Positions 9,757 through 17,408 of a stretch of DNA of 64,000 nucleotides are shown piece after piece. Within the stretch, counting starts at the first letter, position 1. Every line of letters begins with the position of its first letter. Source of the stretch: Bradyrhizobium sp. AZCC 1719 (GTDB lineage: Bacteria; Pseudomonadota; Alphaproteobacteria; Rhizobiales; Xanthobacteraceae); NCBI RefSeq assembly GCF_036924525.1, contig NZ_JAZHRU010000001.1, forward strand, positions 5,919,001-5,983,000. Direction: 5' to 3'. Both the position numbers and the translations under genes were made by a program. The notes under the pieces were generated by a model. It saw nothing but the letters and a program-made list of their open reading frames with translations, was not told where the DNA came from and ran no database searches.

Positions 9757-9773
9757 TTTGTATGACGTACAAA
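9757..9773. promoter_or_regulatory. Candidate TetR operator upstream of the regulator-desaturase pair
   Basis: TTTGTATGACGTACAAA has 6-bp arms (TTTGTA/TACAAA) around a 5-bp centre. A second copy of the ATTTGT/ACAAAT theme follows at once. Its place just ahead of the TetR start fits an autorepressor site. Binding is inferred. Confidence 0.5.
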
Positions 9774-9850
9774 CAAATACGTCAACCATTCATTGGGCCT
9801 ACCGCCTCCCGTGCTGACGCCAGGACCCTTTCAGGCCTGCTCAAGAAGCC

Positions 9851-9878
9851 TTGCCAGCACGCTGAAAATCCTTATAAA
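9851..9878 (+). promoter_or_regulatory. Candidate promoter of rpsF-rpsR
   Basis: TTGCCA (9851-9856), 16-bp spacer, TATAAA (9873-9878), about 196 bp before rpsF. It would give a leader of roughly 190 nt, long enough for autoregulatory structure of the S6:S18 type. The remaining sequence between 9774 and 10074 has no credible gene. Confidence 0.45.
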
Positions 9879-10074
9879 CCGCGCATCCGTGGATCCCGGC
9901 CGGGAGCTGAACGGACGGTCTCAGCAATCTCACCTTTGCAGGCGTTATTGATGTGGCAGGGCCAGTCGGCCCGTCGTCCCGTGCTTCCGCCTTCTGAGCT
10001 TATCCCCGAGTCCTTTCCGAAGGCCTCGAAGGGCTTGCCGCCGGGGACCGCGCCAACACTAGGAAAGGACACCC

Positions 10075-10545
10075 ATGCCTCTTTACGAGCATGTTTTTCT
10101 CGCGCGTCAGGATGCGAGCACCCAGCAGGTCGAAGAGCTGACCACCCAGATGACGGGCATCGTCGAAGGGCTCGGCGGCAAGGTCACCAAGACCGAGAAC
10201 TGGGGCGTACGCTCCCTCACCTATCGCATGAACAAGAATCGCAAAGCACATTTCGTGCTGATGAACATCGATGCGCCGTCTGCTGCGGTCACCGAGATCG
10301 AGCGGCAGGAGCGGATCTCTGAAGACGTCATCCGCTATCTCACCGTCCGCGTCGAAGAGCACGAGGAAGGTCCCTCGGCGATGATGCGCAAGGCCGATCG
10401 TGACCGCGAGCGCGACGATCGCGGCGGCGGTTTCCGCGGCGACCGCGAAGGCGGCTTCCGTGGCGATCGTGAAGGCGGCGGCTTCCGCGGCGACCGTGGC
10501 CCGCGCCGTCCGCGTGAAGACGAAGCTGCAGCGGTAGAGGAGTAA
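10075..10545 (+). CDS. rpsF: 30S ribosomal protein S6
   Basis: Primary rRNA-binding protein of the small subunit platform, partner of S18. The N-terminus [15 protein letters not shown] and the core with [19 protein letters not shown] are typical. The 156 residues exceed the roughly 100 of the core domain: the tail (about 108-156) is a low-complexity stretch with [11 protein letters not shown] repeats, Arg/Gly/Asp-rich, as in many alphaproteobacterial S6 proteins. AGGAAAGGACACCC precedes the ATG. rpsR follows 5 bp later. Confidence 0.98.
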   Translation: MPLYEHVFLARQDASTQQVEELTTQMTGIVEGLGGKVTKTENWGVRSLTYRMNKNRKAHFVLMNIDAPSAAVTEIERQERISEDVIRYLTVRVEEHEEGPSAMMRKADRDRERDDRGGGFRGDREGGFRGDREGGGFRGDRGPRRPREDEAAAVEE

Positions 10546-10550
10546 GAATT

Positions 10551-10790
10551 ATGGCTGAAGCTGGTGCACGCCGTCCGTTTTTCCGTCGCCGCAAGACCTG
10601 CCCGTTCACGGGTCCGAATGCGCCGAAGATCGACTACAAGGATTCCAAGCTGTTGATGCGTTACGTCTCCGAGCGTGGCAAGATCGTGCCGAGCCGCATC
10701 ACCGCCGTCTCCGCCAAGAAGCAGCGTGAACTCGCGCGCGCCATCAAGCGCTCGCGTTTCCTCGGCCTGCTGCCCTACGTCATTCGCTAA
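10551..10790 (+). CDS. rpsR: 30S ribosomal protein S18
   Basis: 79 residues; the conserved core [19 protein letters not shown] and the C-terminal [14 protein letters not shown] ending ([14 protein letters not shown]) identify it. It binds S6 in the 30S platform. It follows rpsF by 5 bp and is clearly co-transcribed. A strong hairpin begins 8 bp after its stop, so in this genome the transcript probably ends before the TRAP genes. Confidence 0.98.
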   Translation: MAEAGARRPFFRRRKTCPFTGPNAPKIDYKDSKLLMRYVSERGKIVPSRITAVSAKKQRELARAIKRSRFLGLLPYVIR

Positions 10791-10797
10791 TATCTTC

Positions 10798-10834
10798 GAC
10801 CGGCGGCGTCCGCGCCGCCGGTCGTTATTCTTCA
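10798..10834 (+). terminator. Terminator after rpsR
   Basis: Perfect 11-bp G+C-rich stem GACCGGCGGCG / CGCCGCCGGTC (10798-10808 with 10813-10823), loop TCCG, followed by GTTATTCTT. The 3' arm plus tail (17 bp, 10818-10834) is repeated in tandem at 10835-10851, a small local duplication. Confidence 0.75.
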
Positions 10835-11079
10835 CCGGTCGTTATTCTTCATAAGGCTCCGGTCGCCGATGGTTGGTCGAAACAACCTCTGGTCGCCCGT
10901 CGAGCCCCCAAGTTTTTTCTCCCATTTCAATGCGTCCGATGCCGCCTGTTCGCATCGTGTATGGCTTTCCGGTACGTCTTTAGTGCTGGCACGTAACCGG
11001 TGCGCCCTCCCCTGACAGGTCCTCGCCCGCGCCGGACCACCTAACCGCCGCTCCCTGCACATGAAGGGAGCACACCTCG

Positions 11080-11109
11080 TTGACAATCGCTGCGGCGGGC
11101 ACGTACGCT
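11080..11109 (+). promoter_or_regulatory. Candidate promoter of the TRAP transporter operon
   Basis: Perfect TTGACA (11080-11085), 18-bp spacer, TACGCT (11104-11109), about 125 bp before the binding-protein start. A small hairpin CTCCCT...AGGGAG (11051-11070) lies just upstream. Together with the rpsR terminator this makes the TRAP genes a separate unit. The rest of 10852-11235 shows no credible gene. Confidence 0.45.
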
Positions 11110-11235
11110 GCCCGACAGCAGGACGGATGCCAAATTCCCGCATGCTACGGGTGTCGAAGTTGCCGCCGATTACGTGCGGACACGAGCCCCAATAAGCGGC
11201 GCCAACGAGCGCAACCGCCAAAGGGAGTGCAAACG

Positions 11236-12222
11236 ATGTCCGTCCACATCCGTGGTCTACGGCGAATTGTACGTCTGGCCGTTATTTCAGCACTGACCGC
11301 CGCTGCAGCAGGCGCAGCCCATGCCCAGAAAACCGATGTCATCTTCAGCGCCGGCCCGACGGGCGGCAGTTGGACGCCGATGGCGGCAGCAGCGTCGCAG
11401 GTCGTGAACAAGCGATATCCCGAGCTGAACGTGCAGGTTGAGCCGGGTGCCGCCCTCGTCAACATGGAGAAGATCCGCAACGACAAGGCAGATATCGGCT
11501 GGTCGATGACGACCGTCATGGCCGATGCGCAGAAGGGCGAAGGTCAGTTCGCCGGCAAGGCGACCGACAAGGGCCTTTTCGTAGCCAACTTCTATCCCAA
11601 CGTCTGGCAGTTGGTGGTGCCCGCGAACAGCGATATCAAAAGCGTCAAGGATCTGAAGGGACAGCCGGTGGCGCTGCCGGCGCGCGGCAACACCAGCCTG
11701 GCCGCCGGCTGGGAGTACCTGCTCAAGGTGAACGGCATGACGCTGAACGACCTGGGCGCGAAGAGCTACGGCCCGGTGTCGTCCAATGCAGAGGCGGTGA
11801 AGAACCGGCAGGCGATGGCGGCCGGATGGTTCACCGTGGTGCCGGCATCGTTCGTCCTGGATCTTGGCTCGGCGATGCCGCTGCGCGTGCTTCCGGTCTC
11901 CGAAGAGGAATTCGCCGCGCTGCGCAAGCTCAATGCGGGCTTTGTCCGCTACACCATCAAGGCCGGCACCTACAAGGATCAGGGCGTAACCGAGGCCGTT
12001 CAAACCTTCCAGTCGCCCACCGTGCTCATTGCATCCTCCAAGACGTCTCCCGACGTGATCTACAAGATCACCAAGGCCATTGTCGAAGGGCGCGAGGAGT
12101 TCGGTAACGTCACCAGCGACATGAAAGGCGTGAAGGCGTCCGACATGGCTGAAAGCCTGGGCATGCCGTATCACCCCGGCGCAGAAAAGTACTACCGCGA
12201 AGCTGGATTGCTCAAGCAGTAG
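11236..12222 (+). CDS. TAXI family TRAP transporter solute-binding protein
   Basis: Periplasmic binding protein of a tripartite ATP-independent transporter. The signal peptide ends at AAHA (about residue 30). The mature part starts with DVIFSAGPTGGSWTPMAAAAS, the TAXI ligand-binding signature (T/G-x-GGxWY/P type), and later has the hallmark RGNTSLAAGWEYLL region. The 328 residues are normal. The start is the ATG after AAGGGAGTGCAAACG; the longer frame from 11080 lacks a signal-like start. It is followed 10 bp later by the fused permease. The substrate is unknown; TAXI systems are linked to carboxylates and amino acids. Confidence 0.9.
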   Translation: MSVHIRGLRRIVRLAVISALTAAAAGAAHAQKTDVIFSAGPTGGSWTPMAAAASQVVNKRYPELNVQVEPGAALVNMEKIRNDKADIGWSMTTVMADAQKGEGQFAGKATDKGLFVANFYPNVWQLVVPANSDIKSVKDLKGQPVALPARGNTSLAAGWEYLLKVNGMTLNDLGAKSYGPVSSNAEAVKNRQAMAAGWFTVVPASFVLDLGSAMPLRVLPVSEEEFAALRKLNAGFVRYTIKAGTYKDQGVTEAVQTFQSPTVLIASSKTSPDVIYKITKAIVEGREEFGNVTSDMKGVKASDMAESLGMPYHPGAEKYYREAGLLKQ

Positions 12223-12232
12223 AGGGCCTACC

Positions 12233-14119
12233 GTGCGCAAACTCTCCGGCTACGCGGGCCTGGTCGTCGGAGTGGTTGCAGTCGCAATGTCCGTGTACCA
12301 CGTCTACGCGCGGCTGACGGTATACGCTCCCGATCAACAGGCCCTGCTCTACATAACACTGGCCTTCAGTCTGGTGCTGTCGTTCCTGTTGTGGCCTCGC
12401 AGCAAGAACGCGACACTCGGTCGCGTGCCGTGGGAAGATCTCGCGCTGGCAGGTCTTTCGCTCGCCTGCATTGGCTACATGTTCGCGAACTACGACTACA
12501 TCGTAAACCGTTTTCCCACCGCCGATTCCCTGACCCGAATGGACATGGCGGTTGGAATTACCGCCACCCTGCTGGTTCTGGAGGCGACGCGACGCACAAT
12601 CGGCGCGTCGCTGCCGATCGTGGCAATCGTCTTCCTTCTCTACGGGTTCGCGGGCCCCTGGCTGTACGGCTGGCTTTACCACAGAGGTCTCAGCCTCGAG
12701 CTCACCATCGACCAGACCTATTTCACCACGGAGGGCATTTTCGGAGTGCCGATGACGGTGGCCGCGACCTACGTCATTCTTTTCATCATTTTCGGCACGT
12801 TTCTCGAGAAGTCCGGTGCAGGTCAGTTCTTCATGAACTTCGCAAACGCGATCGCCGGCGGCGCGCGCGGCGGTCCCGGCAAGGTTTCGGTCGTCTCCTC
12901 CAGCCTGTTCGGCACGATCTCCGGCTCCGCGGTCGCCAACGTCATGGTCGACGGCTGGCTGACGATTCCGATGATGAAGAAGACCGGCTTCAAGCCGGAG
13001 GCGGCAGCGGCCATCGAGGCGGTTGCCTCCACGGGCGGGCAGATCATGCCGCCGATCATGGGCGCGGCGGCGTTCGTGATGGCCGAGTTTCAGGGCGTCA
13101 GCTACACGCAGGTGATGATCGCGGCGGCGATACCCGCGCTCTTCTACTATGGGGCGCTGTTCGCTGCGATCCACTTCAACGCCGTGCGCTCGGGGCTCAA
13201 GGGCTTGCCGCGCGAAGAGCTGCCCGTCCTGGGCCACATCATGCTGCGCCAGGGGCACCTGTTCCTGCCGGTCATCGTGCTTCTGGCGCTGCTTCTATTC
13301 GGCTTCACGCCGACCTATGGCGCGATCATCGCCACTTTCGCGCTGGTCGCCATCTCGTGGCTTCGTCCTTCCACGGCGTTGGGTTGGCGCGCGTGCCTTG
13401 AGGGCTTGCGCGACGGGGCGGTGCAAACCGTGCCGGTGGCGATGGCCTGTGCGTCCGCCGGTATCGTGATCGGAATCGTGCTGCAAACCGGGCTGGCGCT
13501 GCGGTTCACGGCCTTTCTCATCGACTTCACCTATGGCTCATTGCTGCCCGCACTGCTCATCACGATGGTCGCCGGCGTCATTCTCGGCATGGGCATGCCG
13601 ACCACTCCCGCCTACATCATGCAGGCGGCGCTGCTCGTGCCCGCGATCATGAAGCTCGGTGTGGAGCCGATGGCGGCGCATATGTTCGCGTTCTACTTCT
13701 CCTGCCTGTCGGCAGTGACGCCGCCCGTGGCGCTGGCCGTGTATGCTGCGGCGTCAATCGGCGGGGCCGGCCTCTGGGCTTCGGGCGTGCAGGCGATGAA
13801 GTTTGCCGCCGCCGGCTTCATCGTGCCGTTCTTCTTTATCTACAACCCTGCGCTGCTGTTCGAGGGCCCATGGCCCGACATCCTTCGCGCGGTGCTGACC
13901 GGCACGATCGGAGTGATTGCGCTCGCAGCCAGTCTTGAAGGCTACTTCCTGCGTGTTGCTACGTGGTTCGAGCGGGCGCTGTTCTTTGTGGCCGCAATGC
14001 TGCTGATCGACCCCAATGCCATCACCGACGTCATCGGCTTGGGCCTGCTTGCCATCGGCCTGTTGGTGCAGAAGGTATGGACGATACGACCAACGATAGC
14101 GCCGGAAACCAGCACGTGA
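12233..14119 (+). CDS. TRAP transporter permease, fused DctQ-DctM (4TM/12TM)
   Basis: A 628-residue inner-membrane protein with about 16 hydrophobic segments, the fused small and large TRAP subunits typical of TAXI systems. The DctM-like part contains LFIIFGTFLEKSGAG, SGSAVANVMVDG and VILGMGMPTTPAYIMQA, characteristic of the fused family. It starts at GTG 10 bp after the binding protein, with AGAGGG upstream. Its stop overlaps a 30-codon membrane ORF by 4 bases. It works with the binding protein and an ion gradient to import an unidentified solute. Confidence 0.93.
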   Translation: MRKLSGYAGLVVGVVAVAMSVYHVYARLTVYAPDQQALLYITLAFSLVLSFLLWPRSKNATLGRVPWEDLALAGLSLACIGYMFANYDYIVNRFPTADSLTRMDMAVGITATLLVLEATRRTIGASLPIVAIVFLLYGFAGPWLYGWLYHRGLSLELTIDQTYFTTEGIFGVPMTVAATYVILFIIFGTFLEKSGAGQFFMNFANAIAGGARGGPGKVSVVSSSLFGTISGSAVANVMVDGWLTIPMMKKTGFKPEAAAAIEAVASTGGQIMPPIMGAAAFVMAEFQGVSYTQVMIAAAIPALFYYGALFAAIHFNAVRSGLKGLPREELPVLGHIMLRQGHLFLPVIVLLALLLFGFTPTYGAIIATFALVAISWLRPSTALGWRACLEGLRDGAVQTVPVAMACASAGIVIGIVLQTGLALRFTAFLIDFTYGSLLPALLITMVAGVILGMGMPTTPAYIMQAALLVPAIMKLGVEPMAAHMFAFYFSCLSAVTPPVALAVYAAASIGGAGLWASGVQAMKFAAAGFIVPFFFIYNPALLFEGPWPDILRAVLTGTIGVIALAASLEGYFLRVATWFERALFFVAAMLLIDPNAITDVIGLGLLAIGLLVQKVWTIRPTIAPETST

Positions 14120-14208
14120 CCCGCACACAGTTCGCCGCGTTGACGCTTATCGCTGCCGCCCTCCTCGTTGGTACGGTCGCCTTCGGTGTTCTGCGTATCT
14201 ACGCCTAA
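14116..14208 (+). CDS. 30-residue single-pass membrane peptide coupled to the TRAP permease
   Basis: GTG start overlapping the permease stop by 4 bases (GTGA), the arrangement of translationally coupled genes. The peptide begins VTRTQFAALTLIAAALLVG and ends in VLRIYA: a short polar N-terminus, one hydrophobic helix of about 20 residues, and a positively charged end. Too short for standard gene callers. It could be an accessory subunit of the transporter, or chance. The overlap and the clean transmembrane profile argue for a real gene. Confidence 0.5.
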   Translation: MTRTQFAALTLIAAALLVGTVAFGVLRIYA

Positions 14209-14325
14209 GCCAGGCGGGGCGTCACATCACGCCCCTATGGCAGGAAACGCCGGGAACTTGTGCTGGCAGCTTCGGCCAAATACCCTTGATCGGGTGAGGC
14301 TCCTGATCTAAAAGGCCGCCAGTCA

Positions 14326-14349
14326 TCACGGCCCCCGGCGGGGCCGTGA
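14326..14349. terminator. Hairpin after the TRAP operon
   Basis: Perfect 10-bp stem TCACGGCCCC / GGGGCCGTGA with loop CGGC. No clear T-run follows, so Rho-independent function is uncertain. A second perfect palindrome, CGGTACC-TT-GGTACCG (14373-14388), lies 23 bp further on and could be a regulator site for the DUF2232 gene. No gene is seen between 14209 and 14473. Confidence 0.45.
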
Positions 14350-14473
14350 ACGTTTGAGGGCCTAACTGCGCTCGGTACCTTGGTACCGATAAGCCCTCGG
14401 ATCTCTAACTAGTTGGTAAAGGCGGCATTTTTGCTGACCTCTATCTAACCGCTCGAAAGGAGCGGGACAGCTT

Positions 14474-15445
14474 ATGATCGCGATTATCCTCATTGGTCTT
14501 GCGGCCGGCTGCGCGTCGGCGCTGATGTTCGTCTCGATCGTCTCGGGCGCGCCAATCTCGTTGGTGCTGTCTCTGTTGGCGCCGCTACCGCTGATGGTGA
14601 CGGCGCTCAGTTGGGGACCACTCAGCGCAACCATTGGCGGCATCGCGGCGGCTTCCGCCTTCGGTGCAATTTTCGGTCTGCGCTTCTGCCTCGCTTTTGC
14701 GGTTGCGGTAGCGCTGCCGGCCTGGTGGCTTGGCCATCTCGCGTTGCTGGGACGGTCAACGGCTACTGTCGAAACCGACAACAGCACGAATCCTACGGCA
14801 GAGAATCTCGAGTGGTATCCGACCGGACGGATCCTGCTTTGGATCGCCGGCTTTGCCATCCTGTCTTCCCTCGCGTCGTGGCTGGTGTTCGGCAAGGATG
14901 CCGACGCCATCGCTGCGGCCCTGCGAAGCGGGCTGACGAAGGTTCTTTCCGACCGTGAAGGGCTATCGTCGGGCGATATCGAGAGGTTGGCTGACGCGCT
15001 TGTAACGATCTTTCGCGGCTTGTCGGCAATGCTCGTCGTGACGACTCTTACGCTCAACCTCTGGCTTGCCGCGAAGATTTCAGCGATGTCGGGCCGGCTG
15101 CGCCGCCCCTGGCCAGACCTGAAGAGCACAGCGTTGCCGCCGATGACACTCGTAGCACTCTGCGGGACCTTGGCATTTTGTTTCGCTGGCGGAGCGTTTT
15201 CGATAGCGGCGCAGATCATGACAGCCGCGCTCTTCATGGCTTACGCTCTCGTCGGCCTTGCCGCCGTTCACACGCTGACACTGGCGTTGAAGAGCCGCGC
15301 GTTTTTGCTGAGTTGCACCTACGGGATCCTGGTGTTGTTGCCATGGACGGTCGTTCTGATGATCGCCCTCGGCCTTACGGACGCAATTTTCGGATTGCGC
15401 CAACGTTATCTGCGCGGAAAGCCACCGCCTTTGCCCGCAGCCTGA
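14474..15445 (+). CDS. DUF2232 (YybS-like) membrane protein
   Basis: A 323-residue polytopic membrane protein with hydrophobic segments throughout and the MIAIILIGLAAGCASALMF start typical of alphaproteobacterial DUF2232 proteins. AAGGAG precedes the ATG. In related genomes this gene lies between rpsR and rplI, exactly its place here apart from the intervening TRAP genes. No biochemical role is established for the family in proteobacteria. Confidence 0.8.
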   Translation: MIAIILIGLAAGCASALMFVSIVSGAPISLVLSLLAPLPLMVTALSWGPLSATIGGIAAASAFGAIFGLRFCLAFAVAVALPAWWLGHLALLGRSTATVETDNSTNPTAENLEWYPTGRILLWIAGFAILSSLASWLVFGKDADAIAAALRSGLTKVLSDREGLSSGDIERLADALVTIFRGLSAMLVVTTLTLNLWLAAKISAMSGRLRRPWPDLKSTALPPMTLVALCGTLAFCFAGGAFSIAAQIMTAALFMAYALVGLAAVHTLTLALKSRAFLLSCTYGILVLLPWTVVLMIALGLTDAIFGLRQRYLRGKPPPLPAA

Positions 15446-15499
15446 AAATCCAACCATTCACCTAAACTCGAGACCGAACACGAAACAAGGAGAACGAAA

Positions 15500-16099
15500 A
15501 TGGAAGTCATCTTGCTGGAACGCGTTGCCAAGCTTGGTCAGATGGGCGAAGTCGTCCGCGTCAGGGACGGGTATGCCCGCAACTTTCTGCTCAAGCGCGG
15601 CAAGGCACTGCGCGCCACCGCCGACAACCGCGCCAAGTTCGACGGCATGAAGGCCGAGCTCGAGGCCAACAACCTCAAGGCCAAGGGCGAAGCAACCAAG
15701 GTCGCCGAGAAGATCAACGGCCGTAACGTGGTCGTGCTGCGCCAGGCGTCGGAATCCGGGCAGTTGTTCGGATCGGTAAGCGTGCGCGATATCATTGCCT
15801 CGTTCGAAGCCGATGGCGTCACCATCAGCCGCAGCCAGGTCATGCTGGACGCGCCGATCAAGACCATCGGCAAGCACGAGATCAACATCGCCGTGCACCC
15901 GGAAGTCGAAGTCAGCGTCAGCGTCACCGTCGCGCGCAGCGCCGATGAAGCCGAGCGCATCAACCGCGGCGAGGACATCTCGACCCGTCAGGAAGACCAG
16001 GACGCCGCCGCCGAGGCGCTCGCCGCCGCCGGCGAATTCTTCGATCCGGAAGCCCAGCACGAGGAAGCCGCGCCGGCGCCGGCTGCGAACGAAAAGTAA
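15500..16099 (+). CDS. rplI: 50S ribosomal protein L9
   Basis: Two-domain rRNA-binding protein at the base of the L1 stalk. The N-terminal [21 protein letters not shown] and [13 protein letters not shown] are diagnostic. The C-terminal domain ends near residue 150 and an acidic Ala/Glu tail of about 45 residues follows, common in alphaproteobacteria. Ribosome site AAGGAGAACGAAA. It is followed by a 12-bp-stem hairpin. Confidence 0.98.
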   Translation: MEVILLERVAKLGQMGEVVRVRDGYARNFLLKRGKALRATADNRAKFDGMKAELEANNLKAKGEATKVAEKINGRNVVVLRQASESGQLFGSVSVRDIIASFEADGVTISRSQVMLDAPIKTIGKHEINIAVHPEVEVSVSVTVARSADEAERINRGEDISTRQEDQDAAAEALAAAGEFFDPEAQHEEAAPAPAANEK

Positions 16100-16130
16100 G
16101 GCGCTTCGTTCCAAACGCTTTGACGACCTT

Positions 16131-16159
16131 CAAGCCCGGCCTCAATCAGGCCGGGCTTG
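16131..16159. terminator. Bidirectional hairpin after rplI
   Basis: Perfect 12-bp stem CAAGCCCGGCCT / AGGCCGGGCTTG, loop CAATC. No T-run on the plus strand. It stands between two convergent genes (rplI and the thioesterase) and could stop both transcripts. Confidence 0.6.
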
Positions 16160-16164
16160 GGATT

Positions 16165-16270
16165 CTAGAGCCTTTTCGGTTCTGATTGAATCAGAACCGG
16201 GCTCTAGGTTTTTGTTTTGACGCGTTTTCTTGACGCGAACCGGTGTCCACTTCGCTGGAAAACGCTCTAG
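16165..16270. repeat. Palindromic intergenic repeat that enters a coding region
   Basis: The 106-bp element begins CTAGAGC and ends GCTCTAG, with an internal inverted repeat GGTTCTGATT-GA-ATCAGAACC (16178-16198). It is of the type dispersed in bradyrhizobial genomes (recognised from memory, not searched). It covers the last 26 codons of the thioesterase. Confidence 0.7.
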
Positions 16271-16712
16271 CGGCCGTCTTCTCGTCGAGCATTGCGATCG
16301 AGGCCAGCGCGGTTGCGGTATGCTTCTCGACGCCCTCGGTTACGCAAAACACGTCGGCCGCAACCACGGCGACCTGACGTCCGGGCTTGATCACGCGCGC
16401 CCGGCAGATCAATCGCTCACCGATCGCCGGCGACAGCAGATTCAATTTGTATTCCGCCGTCAGCGCCGGTTGCCCGCGCGATGTCGCGGCCGCGATCGTG
16501 GTGGCGTTGTCGACCAGGAAGGCCGTGACGCCGCCGTGAAACAAGCCATGTTGCTGCAACAGTTCCGGCCGGCGGTCGACCGCAAGCGTACACGTGCCGC
16601 GCGTCAACTCGGATAGTTCTGCACCGATATGGGTCATGAAGCCCTGGCGGCCGACATTGTCGCGGATACGGGTCGCGATCGGCGCGAAGTCGGCATCGTT
16701 GTTCGCACTCAT
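16191..16712 (-). CDS. PaaI-type hotdog thioesterase
   Basis: Predicted acyl-CoA thioesterase of the hotdog fold. The conserved HGLFHGGVTAFLVDNATTIAA segment includes the usual HGG...D active-site pattern. The start is the ATG of MSANNDADF with GGAGAAAC upstream, overlapping the TetR stop by 4 bases (ATGA). The fold should end near residue 147; the last 26 residues (ARAFSSEVDTGSRQ...) are translated from a dispersed repeat, so the native C-terminus has been replaced or extended. Probably regulated by the upstream TetR. Confidence 0.85.
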   Translation of the reverse strand: MSANNDADFAPIATRIRDNVGRQGFMTHIGAELSELTRGTCTLAVDRRPELLQQHGLFHGGVTAFLVDNATTIAAATSRGQPALTAEYKLNLLSPAIGERLICRARVIKPGRQVAVVAADVFCVTEGVEKHTATALASIAMLDEKTAARAFSSEVDTGSRQENASKQKPRARF

Positions 16713-17335
16713 ATTGTTTCTCCGGGCTTGTGGATCATATCGGGCGCGACCACCGCGCGGATGGCACAGGCGATCAGGATTTCGGCCTGTTCTCGCGGAT
16801 CGGCGCGGTCGCGGCCCGAAAGCCATGCGCGGCAAAAAATCTGCGCCGGTCCGATGATCTGGCTGAAGAAAACCGACGAAGTTATCGGCAGCAATTCGCC
16901 GCGCTCAACCAGCGGCGCGCGCCATCGTTCGACGGCTTCCGCAAGGCGCGAATTCTGAGCGCGCTGCGCGCCGCGGATCGCCTCGGTCCATTCACTGCGG
17001 GAAATCTCGAAGAGATAGCGCGCCTCGCGCCGGGAATTGACGACCCAGTCCAGATGCGCGCGGATCAGCCGCGCCACGCCTTCCCGGGCGCCGCAGGATT
17101 CATCGACCGCCGCTACGACGGCAGCGTGATAGCGGGCGAGGATTTCCAGGAACAGCGCGCCGGCCAGTTCCTTCTTCGATCCGAAGAAATGGAAGAAACT
17201 GCCGTTGGACGCTCGCGCGCGAGTTCTGATGGCGGCCACCGTGGCGCCCTCGAAACCGTCGCGATCGAACACCGCCAACCCCGCCGCCAGCAGATCGTCC
17301 CGTGCCGTAGCCACCTGCGCCACCCTTCGGTCCAT
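16709..17335 (-). CDS. TetR family regulator coupled to the thioesterase
   Basis: 208 residues. The helix-turn-helix reads FDRDGFEGATVAAIRTRARASNGSFFHFFGSKKELA in the first 60 residues, the TetR pattern. Its stop overlaps the thioesterase start by 4 bases, so the two form a coupled pair. A tandem repeat just ahead of its start is the likely operator. The ligand may be an acyl-CoA or aromatic-CoA by analogy with such pairs; that is inference. Confidence 0.9.
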   Translation of the reverse strand: MDRRVAQVATARDDLLAAGLAVFDRDGFEGATVAAIRTRARASNGSFFHFFGSKKELAGALFLEILARYHAAVVAAVDESCGAREGVARLIRAHLDWVVNSRREARYLFEISRSEWTEAIRGAQRAQNSRLAEAVERWRAPLVERGELLPITSSVFFSQIIGPAQIFCRAWLSGRDRADPREQAEILIACAIRAVVAPDMIHKPGETI

Positions 17336-17341
17336 TAGATC

Positions 17342-17365
17342 GTTACTCTAGAGTGTTACTCTAGA
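17342..17365. promoter_or_regulatory. Tandem operator candidate upstream of TetR
   Basis: GTTACTCTAGA occurs twice, at 17342-17352 and 17355-17365 (13-bp period), and the first copy lies in the perfect palindrome ACTCTAGAGT (17345-17354). It sits 7 bp upstream of the TetR start, a classic autorepressor position. Confidence 0.5.
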
Positions 17366-17408
17366 AACGGTCAAGCGCGTCACCGGCAGGCATTTGGAAA
17401 TCTGCATC

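Noticed and set aside
12391..13401. 336-codon frame inside the TRAP permease
   Set aside because: Arg/His-rich composition typical of a +1 shadow; no motif.
14362..15237. 291-codon minus-strand frame opposite the DUF2232 gene
   Set aside because: Low-complexity shadow; the plus-strand protein has the right start, ribosome site and synteny.
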